Below are positions 12,061 through 23,801 of a stretch of DNA of 64,000 nucleotides, piece by piece. The notes beneath the pieces were generated by a model. That model did not search any database. It was not told the origin of the DNA and saw only the letters and a program-made list of their open reading frames with translations. Position 1 is the stretch's first letter. Every line of letters begins with the position of its first letter. The stretch comes from Marsupella aquatica (Eukaryota > Marchantiophyta): NCBI GenBank assembly GCA_973895155.1, contig OZ316898.1, forward strand, positions 5,332,001-5,396,000, given 5' to 3'. The translations under genes and the position numbers were made by a program.

Positions 12061-12151
12061 ATTATAATAATTGCACCCTAGTATTCCCCATGGGACAGCA
12101 AAAACGGACAATTTGGTATCACCCATAACTATTGTACTTTCTAGTACAATT

Positions 12152-12300
12152 GTCATTGTTTTTATTTGCACACAAACATAAATGTATCCCAATGTGATTA
12201 GGTGTATCTTGGACATAGTACCCTGCCATCTTTGTCATTGTTTTTATTTGCACACAAACATAAATGTATCCCAATGTGATTAGTCTTGGACACAGGACCC
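12152..12300. repeat. 82-bp tandem duplication
   Basis: GTCATTGTTTTTATTTGCAC at 12152 is repeated at 12234, with the following ACAAACATAAATGTATCCC and AATGTGATTAG in both copies. Confidence 0.92.
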
Positions 12301-13087
12301 TTTCATCTGAGATAGGAATCATATGTTAGACAATAAGATTTGGTTGAATCTAATGCTTGCAGAGTGGTAGGAAAAGTTGAGGCAAACCATGTCAAATCTT
12401 TGGTGTATCAGGGCTTTGACCTTCCTTTCAAGAGAGGAAGGTGTGCACGCAACCTGCAGAGGGCTAAGTAGCTCTCTTTTTCACGACCAACGCTGATGGA
12501 AAAACTTCAGAAAGATCAATGGCCAGGGATGATTCCAGTCAAGAGTGTATTTCATAAGCGGACGAAGGTTGAAATCTGGTGGGATTCTGTATTATAGTTG
12601 TACATATTAAAATTATTATTGTGTTCACATCAAAATTTGGCCACATTAGTGACCAAAGAATTTAGCCAGGTTTGTGACCAAAGAGTTTTAACATGCAGAG
12701 TATGACCAAAGAGAGGTTCTCCAAAAATACCAGAAAAAAATGTTTTTGGTGAGAGTGAAGGGTGATAACCTGTTTGAGCCAGAAATGGAAGTTACAACGG
12801 ACAGAGAGGTTCTCAGTGTGCTATGAGTGTGATTTAGATGGTGAGATCCATGGTAACATGTTGTGCAAATGAGATGATGGAGGGGCCTACACTGCAAACA
12901 GTCTAGACTAAGCTATGCCCATGAGTGTAACAAAACTCCCCGTGATTAGCTACTTGGACTTAAGGAGGGACAAAAAGGAGTTTCACCATCTATTTCATGT
13001 CCATGCAGTTCATACGGGCTCTAAAGCTATCTCACCATATATTTGGTCATTCAATTGGCCAACTCAACTAGTGAAAGTGTAAAAGGA
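12301..13087. other. Intergenic DNA without recognised gene
   Basis: Only short frames. GTGACCAAAGA-type phrases repeat loosely at 12650-12710. No family similarity. Confidence 0.4.
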
Positions 13088-14022
13088 GGTATATGATTGA
13101 TGGGCCCTCTGGTGTAACTTTATGACCTGATGGCCCCCTACAAATTTCTTTTACCTAATAGGCCCCTTGCTACACTTTTATGTCAGTTGTTATTCTAGCA
13201 GTCACTCTAACCAATTTTTTCTTTATGCAATGACCAACTGCACAGTCGAACCTCGCACCCAACCTTGCACGGTCAAACAGAAAGGTCAAATGACATGATT
13301 AGGGGAACCGCAGAATTGCGGCTGCCGCTACCCAAACTACAAAGTGAAGACAATATGGATTATGTCTTTGAATTTGAACCGTGGACGGTACACGAACTGC
13401 AAAGTGAAGACAATATGAATTATGTCTTTAGATTTGAATTTTTGTATCATGGAGTAGTCATAGGGCTTACTTTCAAGTGCTCTATACAGGGTTTTCTCAA
13501 TGGTTTTGAACTATGACTATCAGCTTGGAGGACATGTGTGATTGTTATGATCCTGGTACTTCCACTAACACTCTTTTTGTCACTGGCCAGCCATTGAACA
13601 CTCGTTTCCATCACTAGGCACTTCAATCAACAACCTGTCAGTAGGTATTGACAAAACCCAAGCATCAAGCATCAACAAATGCCCAAGCATCGACAGAACC
13701 CGAGCGCTTCCCTCCCACAAGACAAAGAATCGAAGAGCGACAATTGTCAGGTAGCGGCGACAACCCTAAACCCCTCACAACACACAAATACATAATGCAA
13801 TATGTCTTCATGGCTAAACCCGCCCCACCCTATTTAGAAGCCTATTGTGGTCAACTACACAGTTTGGCACCTCACAAGAACAATGAGTACGGCTCATTAA
13901 GAGGGCGTCTATTAGGGAAAAAATGTTTTGTAGGGGCCTATATTAGGTAAAAAAAGTTTCATAGGGGCCCATCAGATAAGAAAGTTTGACTAGAGGGCCC
14001 ATCAAGCATAATTATACATCAA
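13088..14022. mobile_element. Non-autonomous DNA element with long terminal inverted repeats
   Basis: The left end (from about 13091: TTGATGGGCCCTCTGG, then ACCTGATGGCCCCCTA, TTTTACCTAATAGGCCCC) is matched on the opposite strand by the right end (ending about 14018: GATGGGCCCTCTAGTC, ATCTGATGGGCCCCTAT, TTTTACCTAATATAGGCCCC). The inverted repeats are about 80-95 bp and roughly three-quarters identical by eye. The internal ~750 bp carries no transposase; it includes a 60-bp tandem duplication (CAAAGTGAAGACAATATG at about 13339 and 13400). Exact ends and target duplication were not resolved. Confidence 0.5.
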
Positions 14023-14836
14023 TTATCAGTCACTTTTATCAGTCTACCTGATATTAGCTGCCACCTCATCTCAAAGAGGTCACCAAGTTACGGTGCGAGA
14101 AAAAAATTGAAAAAAAATTTGAATTTTTTCCCTCAAATAAACTCTTCACCCCCACCTCAGTTTTTGCAAAGGGGGGGCAGTCCATTCAAAGTCGGAGTGG
14201 TACACTCCTACTGTATCAACCACTTTGCAACAATGGAGGTACCAGGAGGAAAAAGGGGTGCATAGAAACTTAACTTCACTTTCCATCCCCCCCTCCGTTT
14301 TGGCAACGGGGGTGAAGCATGGGACTTTTTCTTACCCCCTTTGCAGGAGCCAGTGTAGGGGGCCATAGAGGGGGCGAATAGAATGCTACCCTAACCCATC
14401 TCCTCAAGTGGGTTTTATGGGCTGCCACCCTCAAAGGCAGGCAGCCCCATAGGGTAACAGGATATGACAAACTTATGCTTACTTATGTGGCCTGGCTATG
14501 ATGGATGGCCTTTCTTTAGTGCGGGTTCCCTTTGTGGGATGGCTCCTCTGGCTTCAGCTCCTATTTCCTGCCAATCCGTCTTTTTTGCAATGTTTGTTAC
14601 ATCTTATTCAAGCAGAATAAGCATCAAGTTTAAAACTTCAAAATATATAACTCACAAGTCTAATCTAAGCCATAGAGTCTAAGCAATAAATTCTTTTGTC
14701 CAGATTGGCAAACCTACCTAGATTCAAAGTGTGGCAAAAAGGGGTCAGTGAGATCTATCCAAATTCAAAGTGTTATAAGGGGTCAATTTAATAATTGGTT
14801 TTGTCCGTCTGGTTGAGTGATTAGGTAATTAGCTGC
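14023..14836. other. Intergenic DNA without recognised gene
   Basis: Contains G-rich and C-rich runs near 14168 and 14285. Short frames only. Confidence 0.4.
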
Positions 14837-15160
14837 TCGGGGGGTCACTTCCATGGAAGTGGCACATCACATGCGACGAAGTATAGGCCCATTTAAATAG
14901 GTGTGGCGGAAGACTTCCAAAGTTTGGTGGAAGAACACATAGGGCATGTTTTATTGACTAATCAACTTTAAAGAACACATAGGCCTATTTAATTATAAAA
15001 AATACTTTCTTTAAAGTTTTTAGGGGTTTTTTAGTAAAATTGACAAATTTTAAATTAAAAAAGGGTTTTCAAAAAAATGTTTTTCACTTATAAGTTAGGG
15101 GGGTCAAACCCTAAAATGTCGCACACGATGTATGGCCCTCCATGTAGTGACCCCCTGAGA
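14837..15160. mobile_element. MITE-like element with GGGGGTCAC inverted ends
   Basis: The left end CTCGGGGGGTCACTTCCATG with CATCACATGCGAC is mirrored by the right end, read on the minus strand as CTCAGGGGGTCACTACATGG with CATCGTGTGCGAC. The ~320 bp between is AT-rich and non-coding. The ends have diverged and no clean target duplication was seen. Confidence 0.45.
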
Positions 15161-17160
15161 TTAGTTGTGCTAGTGGCTAGTAAGATTTCACTTTCTCTAT
15201 TGCGATTTTTGTGACAATATTATCATGCCCACCTTCTGAAATTCTCAGATTAGGCCCACTGTATTGGTAAGTAAAGGGATTATTTCAAGGCAAAAAGAAA
15301 AGGGGTCGAATATACAATTGCTACAAAGTCCTCTCAGAGTTTGGAATGAGCTTAAACCATTTGGAATAATTTGTGGTCAACTAATGATCCTCCAAAGAGG
15401 GTCCATTATTATAATGGTTTATACTAGGTTACTGATAGGCTCATTAATTGTCACAAGTTTGGTACCAAGTTTTGTTAAAAAGGAGTCTCAGCATAAAAAA
15501 CCATATAGATTTAGGCCGACCCAAAGTAACTTGAGGTAAGGACTTGGTGACAATTTGCCAAACCAAAATTCACAGTGAAGGTCACGAGTTAGTAGACAAT
15601 AAATATGATCATATCAGTTGGGGCCAGGTCAGAGCTTGGTGAGAATTTGCCAAACCGAAGGTCATGGCTGTGAAGAAGTCAAAGAAGACCATCCCCAGAA
15701 CACAGACAATCACAATCATGTTAACTTGCAAGTAAGTCTTGAAAATTGGCTGGTTATTATCGGTTTTGGCACAACAAATCTTCAGAACTGTCCTTAATTA
15801 GGCACTTCATTTGTCCTTTCCTTTCCCTAGAGTCCCTCGACAAGTAAAAATGTACCAGTTAAACTTTGTTCCAGCCTATTTTATGCAATACCTATGCCAA
15901 AAGGTCTTCCGGACTGGGTAAATATACAAGCTTCCAGAAAGTTGTCTGTGGTGACTCCGAATCTTCATTATACTTCAAGGATGTTTTGGGAATAAATTGG
16001 GGATATATAAATCGAAGTACCAGAGACGATGGTTCTTCCCAGGCAGCTGTAATACATAGAGAATTCCATTATTTGGAATTTTTAACTGGGAATAAACCAA
16101 GTATACACAAACTTGGGACAAAGTCCTCACAAATCTGGGAAGGGAGAAATGTCGTGACTAACTTGTACACCTGTCCCACCAATGCCAACTTCAACCCAGT
16201 TGGGTTTTCACATTTTGAAAGATTGTGGGCGGTGTTCCTGTGAGCCACTTCAAAAACTGAAATAAGCAGGTGTTTTCATCCGAAGTTCCAATCATTTTGT
16301 ATATTGGTTGGATAACGACCCTAAATCAATCGTCCATCCATCTAGACCTTCTTATTGAACACAACTGCAGATCTTGTCCTGGATTTAGGAAGCGAATAGC
16401 CAACCACCTTCTCACAAGCTATAGAACCCCCGAGGAATCCCCTATCGTTTGGGGGAGATGGTCAATACTTTTTAGTGTCTTGGTTTAAACTGACATCTAT
16501 CAAGTTGTCCTGGACGATAACAGGTATTGTGTCAAACACTTAGCGGAGTCTCAAGATTGGTTGCTGTCCACCAGAAGTCTCGTCATAATGAACGATGAAA
16601 TGATAAGCCTTGTCAGAAACCATTGCAATCTTTCCTCCAACAGGTTCGAGTCCACTCAAGGACAACCGATAAAAAAATCTCTCCAAACAGATTCCAACTA
16701 CAGACCTTCCCATGACTTGGAATGATGGACTACCCTTTCTCCCGGGGTCCTCACTTCTTTTTTTCTGACCCATCACGCGCGAATAAGTATAGGGTTTTTT
16801 TATTGAGTTTAGTGAAATACTTTTAAATTTTTGTTGAAGAACATTAGGGTTATTTTAATCCAATTTTGAGAATTATAAGAATCATAGGGTTTTTTAAAAT
16901 CAAATATGGGAATATTCTTGGAATATTCCATTAAGTTAGGGGCAAAACAATTCCTAGAAAAAACTTTATTGACTTAACTTTTAGGGTGTTTATTCCCCCA
17001 AAACTTCGAGTGTGATATGAGACACCCCTTGGATTGAGGCCCCCGAGCCCTTTCTCTGCTATGCACATATTTTTTCCCCATCCATTTGTCTTGCAAAGGC
17101 CCCCAATTCAATCAACCTCATGCCAATAAAAGCTTTTGTCCTTCACCAATTTTAATGCAT
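15161..17160. other. Intergenic DNA without recognised gene
   Basis: Two kilobases of AT-leaning sequence. Frames up to 125 codons (15866-16243) show no recognisable domain, codon pattern or splice context. The phrase TTGCCAAACC recurs at about 15556 and 15647. Confidence 0.4.
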
Positions 17161-17908
17161 CACTAGTAGTAAAACTTGTTGTGGGCGTATAATTTGTGAT
17201 TATATTAACTATCATGGTTTTATTTATATTTACCTATTTATTTTCTTCTTTTGTCTTACAAACACTTGGACTTTGAAATTTCATTTTACCGCTATATATG
17301 CAACCCTAGCCACTAGAAAAGTTATCCTCATGCATGCCACCTTTTTGAAAACCCTAGCTTATAACCTAAACACATGCATTCTCCATCTTCTAAAGTATTC
17401 TCTCAAACATTTCCATTCTGAAAACTTTGCAAACAACTCTCTTTGCAAAACATTTTTTGAACCTATCGGGAAGGAATTTTTGAACCTCTTGTGAATCAAA
17501 TTACATCGGTAATTGTGATACAAATGGGTTCTCAAATTTGCGACCAAACTAGCTTCGGTACTTTGCGACTCAGTTTTTCACAACAATTTCCGAAGATAAT
17601 AGGTTCACAAGACACCTGTGATCAGATTAGTATTGCTAAATTATGAACCAAAATGTATCCAAATACGGTCGCGATGGTCGTGGACTCACAAAGTCATTGC
17701 GAGACAACTAGTATCTAAACTTGTTGCGAAGTCAATAACATCCAAAATGAATTGCGATGTATTTAGCTTCGCAACATGATTTTGCAACAATGAGAGCATG
17801 GGATATTGTGATGCGTGTTTCATCACAAAATATCTGAAGGCGCTAACATCGCAAGACCTTCCCGACGTTGAAAAACACCTTTACAAAAGGGGCCAATATG
17901 TAGTAGTG
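17161..17908. mobile_element. CACTA-like non-autonomous element (tentative)
   Basis: Begins CACTAGTAGTAAAAC and ends GTAGTAGTG (minus strand: CACTACTACATATTGGCC), giving short CACTA/TAGTG ends. The right 400 bp carries many copies of TTGCGA or TCGCAA-type motifs in both orientations, the usual subterminal-repeat signature of CACTA elements. Against it: the flanking trinucleotides (CAT left, ATT right) do not form a perfect 3-bp duplication, and the inverted match is short. Confidence 0.42.
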
Positions 17909-18395
17909 ATTTCCCGTTGAAAAGACGGGATTAATGCTCTCTTCCAATGCAACACTGGTGTATGCTGGTCTGGATTGGAAAACCCGTGTAAATAAAATAG
18001 TGTCCATTTTTATGTAGAAAACCAAAAAGAAAGAGAAGCCACTAGAAATAACAGGGTAGATAGATTTACTACCACCGGGCAGTATTGGGAGCACATAGTC
18101 AGTGCCTCCTGCTCCAATCAATTTGAAACACAAATGGAATCTAGAGGTAGTTTGACAGATTTTCTCTGTAGAGAGGTGGCTGACACCCATATATTGCAGA
18201 AAACCCTGGTTCATGACCATCAGCTCCTCTAGCCGTGAGAACGCCTATAAACTACACTCTTTACAATTATTTAGTATCACACACTCCAATTACTGTGAGG
18301 TTATATTCAAGGTAAGTGACAGTAATTAGGGCATGTGACACTAATATGGTTGTCTTCCTCCACCTACCACTGTGGTGGTTGTTTTCTCTGCTGTT
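17909..18395. other. Intergenic DNA without recognised gene
   Basis: A 125-codon minus-strand frame (17843-18220) overlaps the element end and lacks any recognised motif. Confidence 0.4.
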
Positions 18396-18600
18396 GCAAT
18401 TACTATATCACAAATGAAGGCCATCTCAATCCTTCAGCAATATGCTACAATTATAGTACCATGGATGAAGGGTGTCTCTATCCTCAAACAATATGCTGCA
18501 ATTACAGTACCATGGATGAAGGTGTCTCAATCCTCGAGAGCTATATGCTGTGAGTACTGTACCTCGGACAAAGGGGTCTATATCCTCAAGCAATATAAGG
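18396..18600. repeat. About 55-bp tandem repeat, four degenerate units
   Basis: Units built on CAATATGCTACAATTATAGT, ACCATGGATGAAGGGTGTCT and CAATCCTC phrases; the middle two are closest. Open frames in this stretch follow from the repeat. Confidence 0.8.
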
Positions 18601-18691
18601 TTTTGTTCATAGCTCCCGAGTGCAACAATTCTCGTCTTCATATGAATTTTTTGTTTCTGATTTTTTCCCCAGTTTATGAAGCCTTGGGCCA

Positions 18692-19045
18692 TAAACGCCA
18701 AATCAATGACTTGGGTCAGTTGGCCAGGGGAGAGCCTACAACCTAGGTTCAACCCCCCCTCCACACCCCTATAAATGCCAAACCAAGTGACTTGGGTCAG
18801 TTGGCAAGGGAGAGCCTACAACCCAAAGGTCCCAGGTATGTGTGGGGTGTAGTGTTGAGAGTCCTGGTTTTTCCTCAGTCCCTACCGTAGTTGGTCCACT
18901 TTTGGGCCCTAGGTCAACCCTCTCTCGTTTCTGGGTTGGGTCCCTGGGTATCGTTCCCTTGTGGCTACCCTATATAAAATCGCATGCTCCAGAGAAGAAC
19001 TTCTATCCTCTGTTGGATGGGTTTGCTTTTGGCTGCCATGACAAA
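18692..19045 (+). mobile_element. SINE copy 3, with duplicated head
   Basis: Plus orientation. The tRNA-like head (GACTTGGGTCAGTTGGCC, AGAGCCTACAACC) appears twice, at about 18697 and 18781, with CTAGGTTCAACCCCCCC and AAAGGTCCCAGGTATGTGTG following respectively. The body has AGTCCTGGTTTTTCCTCAGT, GGGTCCCTGGGTATCGTTCC, then GTTGGATGGGTTTGCTTTTG, matching the copy at 1.6 kb block for block. Confidence 0.7.
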
Positions 19046-19600
19046 AAGTTTAGGGAACGTCTCAGTCAACCCAGAAGGATCACATTAGTAGTAACCCATA
19101 ACTCACAAGTTAACCACTAGGGTGTCTCAAATCTAAGGCGCCACAGAAAGATCTGCAACTCAAAAGTGTGAGTTATGAACGCTAGTCACAAGTGGTTGCA
19201 CTGCTCAAAAGTGTGAGTGTGACCAGAGCCAAAACCCAAAGAGTTGAAATGCTCTATTGGGAACTTTTGATTTTTGAGCGAGATTTTGAGACACCATGAA
19301 TGAAGGGTGGACAGGCAATGGTAGACTTGTGACAAGAGGGCACTCTAAATGAATGTTCTACCAACAAACCTATTCCTAGGAACCTGGGTCTGCCCTGGAA
19401 CCTGAGACCCGCTACTGGGAGTGAGAGTGGAAACCCCCCACTCCCAGGTTTTGGACTTTAGTGATCCAAACTCCCATCAGCAATGCACTGGACAAATGAA
19501 GTATTATATGTGTAAACAACTGACATTTGAGCATTTGCAGATGGACTATGGGTACAGTTGCTTTTGGTCATTGCTTTACGTCAAAGCAAACCCACTATGA
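19046..19600. other. Intergenic DNA without recognised gene
   Basis: Contains phrases CAAAAGTGTGAGT repeated near 19160 and 19207; no gene recognised. Confidence 0.4.
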
Positions 19601-19963
19601 TGTTTGGTATTGTTCTTAGTCTTGTGACTCATGAGCTAACCATAGTTAGGCTGCTAATCACAGTTAGGCTAACTCAGGTTAAGACTTAGCTAATGTTAGC
19701 GGTAGTGCTGTTGTGTATATAGCCAGGGCTGGTGCCAGCCCATGGTGGGACTAAGGCTCATTGTTACGGAGCTAGTTGAGAGATAGGGAGAGCTTGTGCT
19801 GTGGATGCTTGGTATGGTCGGTCGGCCTAGAGTGCAGTAAAGCTCTTGTGTGTTCCCGTGGACGTAGCCTCATGTGGAGGTGAACCACGTATCTCTCTGA
19901 GTCGACTCTTGTACGTTGGATGATTCATGGGCTTGCCGTTGCGATTGTCGTCTATGCTCAACA
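19601..19963 (+). mobile_element. Ty1/copia solo LTR, 363 bp
   Basis: Starts TGTTTGG and ends CTCAACA (TG...CA, with TGTT/AACA inverted ends). It is flanked by a perfect 5-bp direct repeat TATGA at 19596-19600 and 19964-19968. Inside are a TATA-like TATATA at 19716-19721, AGTAAAGCTCTTGTGTG, and a TTCCCGTGGACGTAG ... GAACCACGTATC stretch that is typical of the R-U5 part of copia LTRs. No primer-binding site, polyprotein or second LTR is present, so it is a solo LTR left by LTR-LTR recombination. Confidence 0.85.
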
Positions 19964-19968
19964 TATGA

Positions 19969-21009
19969 TGGAAAGTTTTGTTGCAAAGTCCGGATCCAAT
20001 TATGGACACCCCCTATAGTAGTGCTTTGGGTACTGTGCAACAATTCATAATTCTATTTTTTTGCGCAACAGACTTAAATAATATGCTCTGGTGTGGGAAC
20101 ATAACTTTGGCATTCTATTGTGTTTTTTGATTTTTCCTTTGTAGTTTCTATGCTTTCACACTAATTTGCAGTCTTGGGCAATTTCTAAAAATCTTAGAAA
20201 ATATAATGCACATTTATAGTGAGTTAGGATTCCACTTGCATTGCACATTGAAATTTCTTAAAGTAGTAGTAGCAAACCACTCTCCCACGACACCTCACAC
20301 CTATTCAACGTTGTTGAGGGGGTTCCATTTACCTCCTACCACACCAGCCGAGGGGTAACCTAGAAGTGTGTAGCAAGCAAAATTCTCTTGTATTCAAGAT
20401 GAGCTTCTCTACTAGCAAATCAAAGACTCTTTCACTCTTTGTCAACCAAAAATGAACCAGTCGCACTCTCTCCATGCTGATTGATGGTATATATCAACCA
20501 GGTCACAAATGGTTACTCACTCACAACCCAAATTACCCCTAAATTTTGGAATAATTTTGAGTACCTCTCATCTCATCATAACTTCCTTTTTTCTCACTAA
20601 AGTCAAAATCGAGGGAATGATTTAAAGGAAAATCGAGAGAATGATTAAAAGGGCCTTTCTTGTCTTATCTTGTCGCTAAAGGTCAATTGCAAGTGTTATT
20701 TACTAGGGTATTATAAGGGTGGCCAGCCAATTATATACTGTAATTGAACCAAGGAGTTGAAGCCCTGCCGAGCGATGCGACCAGGTTAGGTAAGGGCGCC
20801 CAAACCAAGAAGTCCAGCCCACGGCCCACCCTACCCTAACCCGGCAAAATTTCCACCCGGGTTGTACTTACTGTATGCTTACCGGGTCCCTAGCTAGGCC
20901 GCTTTACCTAACTGAGGTTTCTTTATGAGCATACCGTACATAACTGCCGGCTCCTCATTACCTCTCTCCAATCATTGTGACACTGAATCGACGGTGCCCC
21001 TAGCTACGG
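19969..21009. other. Intergenic DNA without recognised gene
   Basis: AT-rich to 20700, then more GC-balanced. No domain or element ends recognised. Confidence 0.4.
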
Positions 21010-21935
21010 CGCCTAAGGCTGTTTTGAATGCCCGCAGACAAATACAAATCAATTTATAGAGCACGAGAGAAGCTCCATACTTGTTCACAACGTACCGCAA
21101 ATTGAAATTGTCTTGTTTCTGGCATACTTAGGCGAGGTTGCGAGAACCAGAAGCAGGTAAACCCACTTCGTTCGTTCTAAGCCCGCAGACAGGGCATAAA
21201 TTGATTGACAATATACAGGAATTTACCAGACTTGTTCACAGCACACCGCAATCCAAAGAATCAGGTTTGCTGGATAGCCGAGATTGTGAACAAAGCCAAC
21301 TAACCAGACTTGGTGTGTTGAAAGTCTCCAGACAGGAAGTCAGAGATTGGTTTGGAATACGCATGAGTAGGATATGACTTGTTTACGACTTTCAGAATCC
21401 AATTGTCACCTGATTTCGAGACAGGTCAGGTTTCCAGGAAGAGAAGCCCGGTCTGTTGGAGTAGGGCGTCTCAAAGATAGACTGTTGCATTCCCGATGGA
21501 CACCCGGTACTTCTGTGACACGGGTTGCCCAAATCAGGTGGTCGGCCCACTGAGTTTGTTACTGCAAATTTCTTACCGGTTTTTGTAATGATCCGGACTT
21601 ACACTATGTCCGTCACGGACTGACTTAATTCAGGTTCAAGGCAAGGTTCAACCCCCGTTTTTGGAGGACCCAATTTGCGTTCTGGTGTTCATTTTCGGGA
21701 AGCGACCTGAGGCATCCGGGTGACCAGAAGGAGCCCAAAAAACTATAGGGTTGAGACCCCTAGTGTAATGAGGTTACGAATGGAACCAGCTCAACAGGCT
21801 AGGTGTGTTGGGAGTCTCCAGACAGGCCACAGTTGGTTTGGAGTAAGCATGAGTAGGGTCTAACCTGTTTACATCTTCCACAATCCAGCTTTAACTTGTT
21901 TCGGGACAGGTCAGGTTGCCGGGACGAGAACCATG
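21010..21935. repeat. Diverged segmental repeats of about 70 and 150 bp
   Basis: GCCCGCAGACA ... CTTGTTCACA(A/G)C...ACCGCAA occurs at 21029-21098 and 21181-21250. A 150-bp block (GGTGTGTTGAAAGTCTCCAG, TTGGTTTGGAATACGCATGA, CGAGACAGGTCAGGTT) at 21293-21447 recurs at 21781-21931 (GGTGTGTTGGGAGTCTCCAG, TTGGTTTGGAGTAAGCATGA). Confidence 0.75.
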
Positions 21936-22082
21936 ACACTGTCCGCCGTTGATGCGCCGTCGGCCTGCGGTGCACAGTACCGGTAAAGTCCCACCATCTT
22001 CATCTGGAGTCGCTATTTTTGGCCGTTCCGTTCGCCATTACACTCCTTCATTATTATGCAGTCCCTTCCAGCGACGGTTTTC

Positions 22083-22160
22083 TCGAGTAGAAGGGTAGAG
22101 TAGAGAGAACAGTAGAGCAGAAGAGTAGAGTAGAATATAGAGTAGAGTAGAGAGTAGAGT
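22083..22160. repeat. TAGAG simple repeat
   Basis: Imperfect run of GTAGA and GAGTAGAG units. It gives long frames on the minus strand that are not genes. Confidence 0.9.
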
Positions 22161-23801
22161 CGCGATGTTGGTCGACTAGTGACTCTCGCGCGTTTTGTTT
22201 TTTCGGCTTTTCGTCGTCCCTCGTCGTCGTCCTCTTCCTCTTCCTCGTCTTGGTTCTTTTCGTCCGCCTCTCTCTGTCTGCTGCTCATCCGCCTCTGCTT
22301 GTCCGGTCTAGTCTTTCTTCTTCAGTTTGCGCCCTTCCGGCTCCAAAGCAATTCTTCGGCTTTTTGCCAGCCATCGTCTGAACTCTGAGGTGCGATTGAA
22401 TATTGAATATTGCTGTTGGCTTCCCCGACCTTTCTGACCTTCTTCATGCCTAATAAGAAGACGTTTTCGCTTCGGCAAGCAAGCAAGTACGCAAAGCGAG
22501 CCAGCCCAATGTGAGCAGCAGCAGCTGATGCTGCGTTTATGGAGACTATCATGGATATGGTAGCCTTGCGGCTGCTGATGAACAGTGCCGTGGATGACGA
22601 CTTCCTGCTTCTTCTCCTCCTCCTACTACTACTCCTCCTGGTCGCCCGCAGCCCTGCCTTGATTGCTGCCTTTCTTCCCTGCCCTCCGCCCGAGTCCCGA
22701 CCTTGCACATGGGGGGCAGGTGGTGTGGTTGTAGACTGAGATGATGATGAGCCAGCCAAAGTATGTATGGAACAAGCAAGCAAGTACTGTAATAAGCAAG
22801 CAACAACAACCAAGCGAGGGAGAGTGAGCGAATCGGAACCTTGGAAAACCAGAAAGCCACCGGGAGCTGCGTGCTCTCACAGCCACGGGTACTGCTGGAG
22901 CAATTAACCGCAGCCGCGTCTCTCTGACGGAGCCTCAGCGCAGTTTAGCGCCACGGGGCGAAAAAGAGGAGTGAGAATTGTTGCCCTCTTCCTATCTCCC
23001 TCCGGAACTCCTTCGACACTCAATATTTGCATCTATCTTGGAGCAGATTTGGGATTTGCGCTCCGTTCCTTTCCCATTCAGCGTTTTTCTTCATCATCTT
23101 ACCGTCACCTTCTTGCTTACAGTGGTCAGTATTACTGAAGAGAAACTAAGTTGTCCTGTTCGTCGTCCTTGTGCTTTTCTGCGAAGCTGCTCCTCCCTTC
23201 TTTTTCTTCTTCTCTTTCTTCTGCTGTCGCGGAGGGTTTCCGTACCGCGCAGTCGTCTCTCGACCGTCACCCTATGGAGCGTTCTTCTGTCCCGTCGAAC
23301 AGGCTGCATGGGGTTCCAGTGCTGCTGGCTTGCCTGGCTGAAGAAGATCAGGTACGCGCTGCTACTTCTCCAATTGGACTTCATCCTCTCCATGGATGTG
23401 GAGCCGAGAGCCCGCGGAAGTTTGCAGGCGCCTTTCCTCTATCCAGCCTTCTTGTTCCAGCCCCTTATGACCTCCTTCTGCTATCCCGGTGAGAACCACC
23501 ATTTCCGGAAGAAAACCACCGCCCTAGACAACCGATCTATCCGTCGCTGTACTAGCACGCTGATCCCGAAATTCTCAGGCTTTTCGATGCCTGTGATCAC
23601 GGGATTGGGATCCATCTTTGGAGACTCTCGCCCTAGTTTCCTAATGACGATCCTGCCCAATCGTCGATGATCTTTGTTCATTATCATTGCTCATAGAGAG
23701 ATAGAGGTAGAGCAAGTGAGATGAAGGAGACATTTAGCATTTTTGGAATTATTCGAGCGTGAGCTGCATTTGGGAGAAGGCAAGCACACTACGGGACCTG
23801 G
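22161..23801 (+). promoter_or_regulatory. 5' flank and likely 5' UTR of the PHD-finger gene
   Basis: Strongly pyrimidine-rich on the plus strand (CTTCCTCTTCCTCGTC near 22230, CTTCTCCTCCTCCTACTACT near 22610, TCTTCTTCTCTTTCTTCTGC near 23205). A 230-codon plus-strand frame at 22978-23670 has no recognised domain and stops before the gene start; it could be upstream-frame or UTR sequence. A TATA box and transcription start were not fixed. Confidence 0.4.

Noticed and set aside
22013-22886. Several minus-strand frames upstream of the PHD gene (up to 163 codons)
   Set aside because: Arise from CT-rich leader sequence and TAGAG repeats; low-complexity Ser/Arg translation, mutually overlapping.
23094-23670. 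A separate gene in the 230-codon frame at 22978-23670
   Set aside because: No domain, overlapping open frames on both strands and pyrimidine bias fit 5' UTR or leader DNA better.
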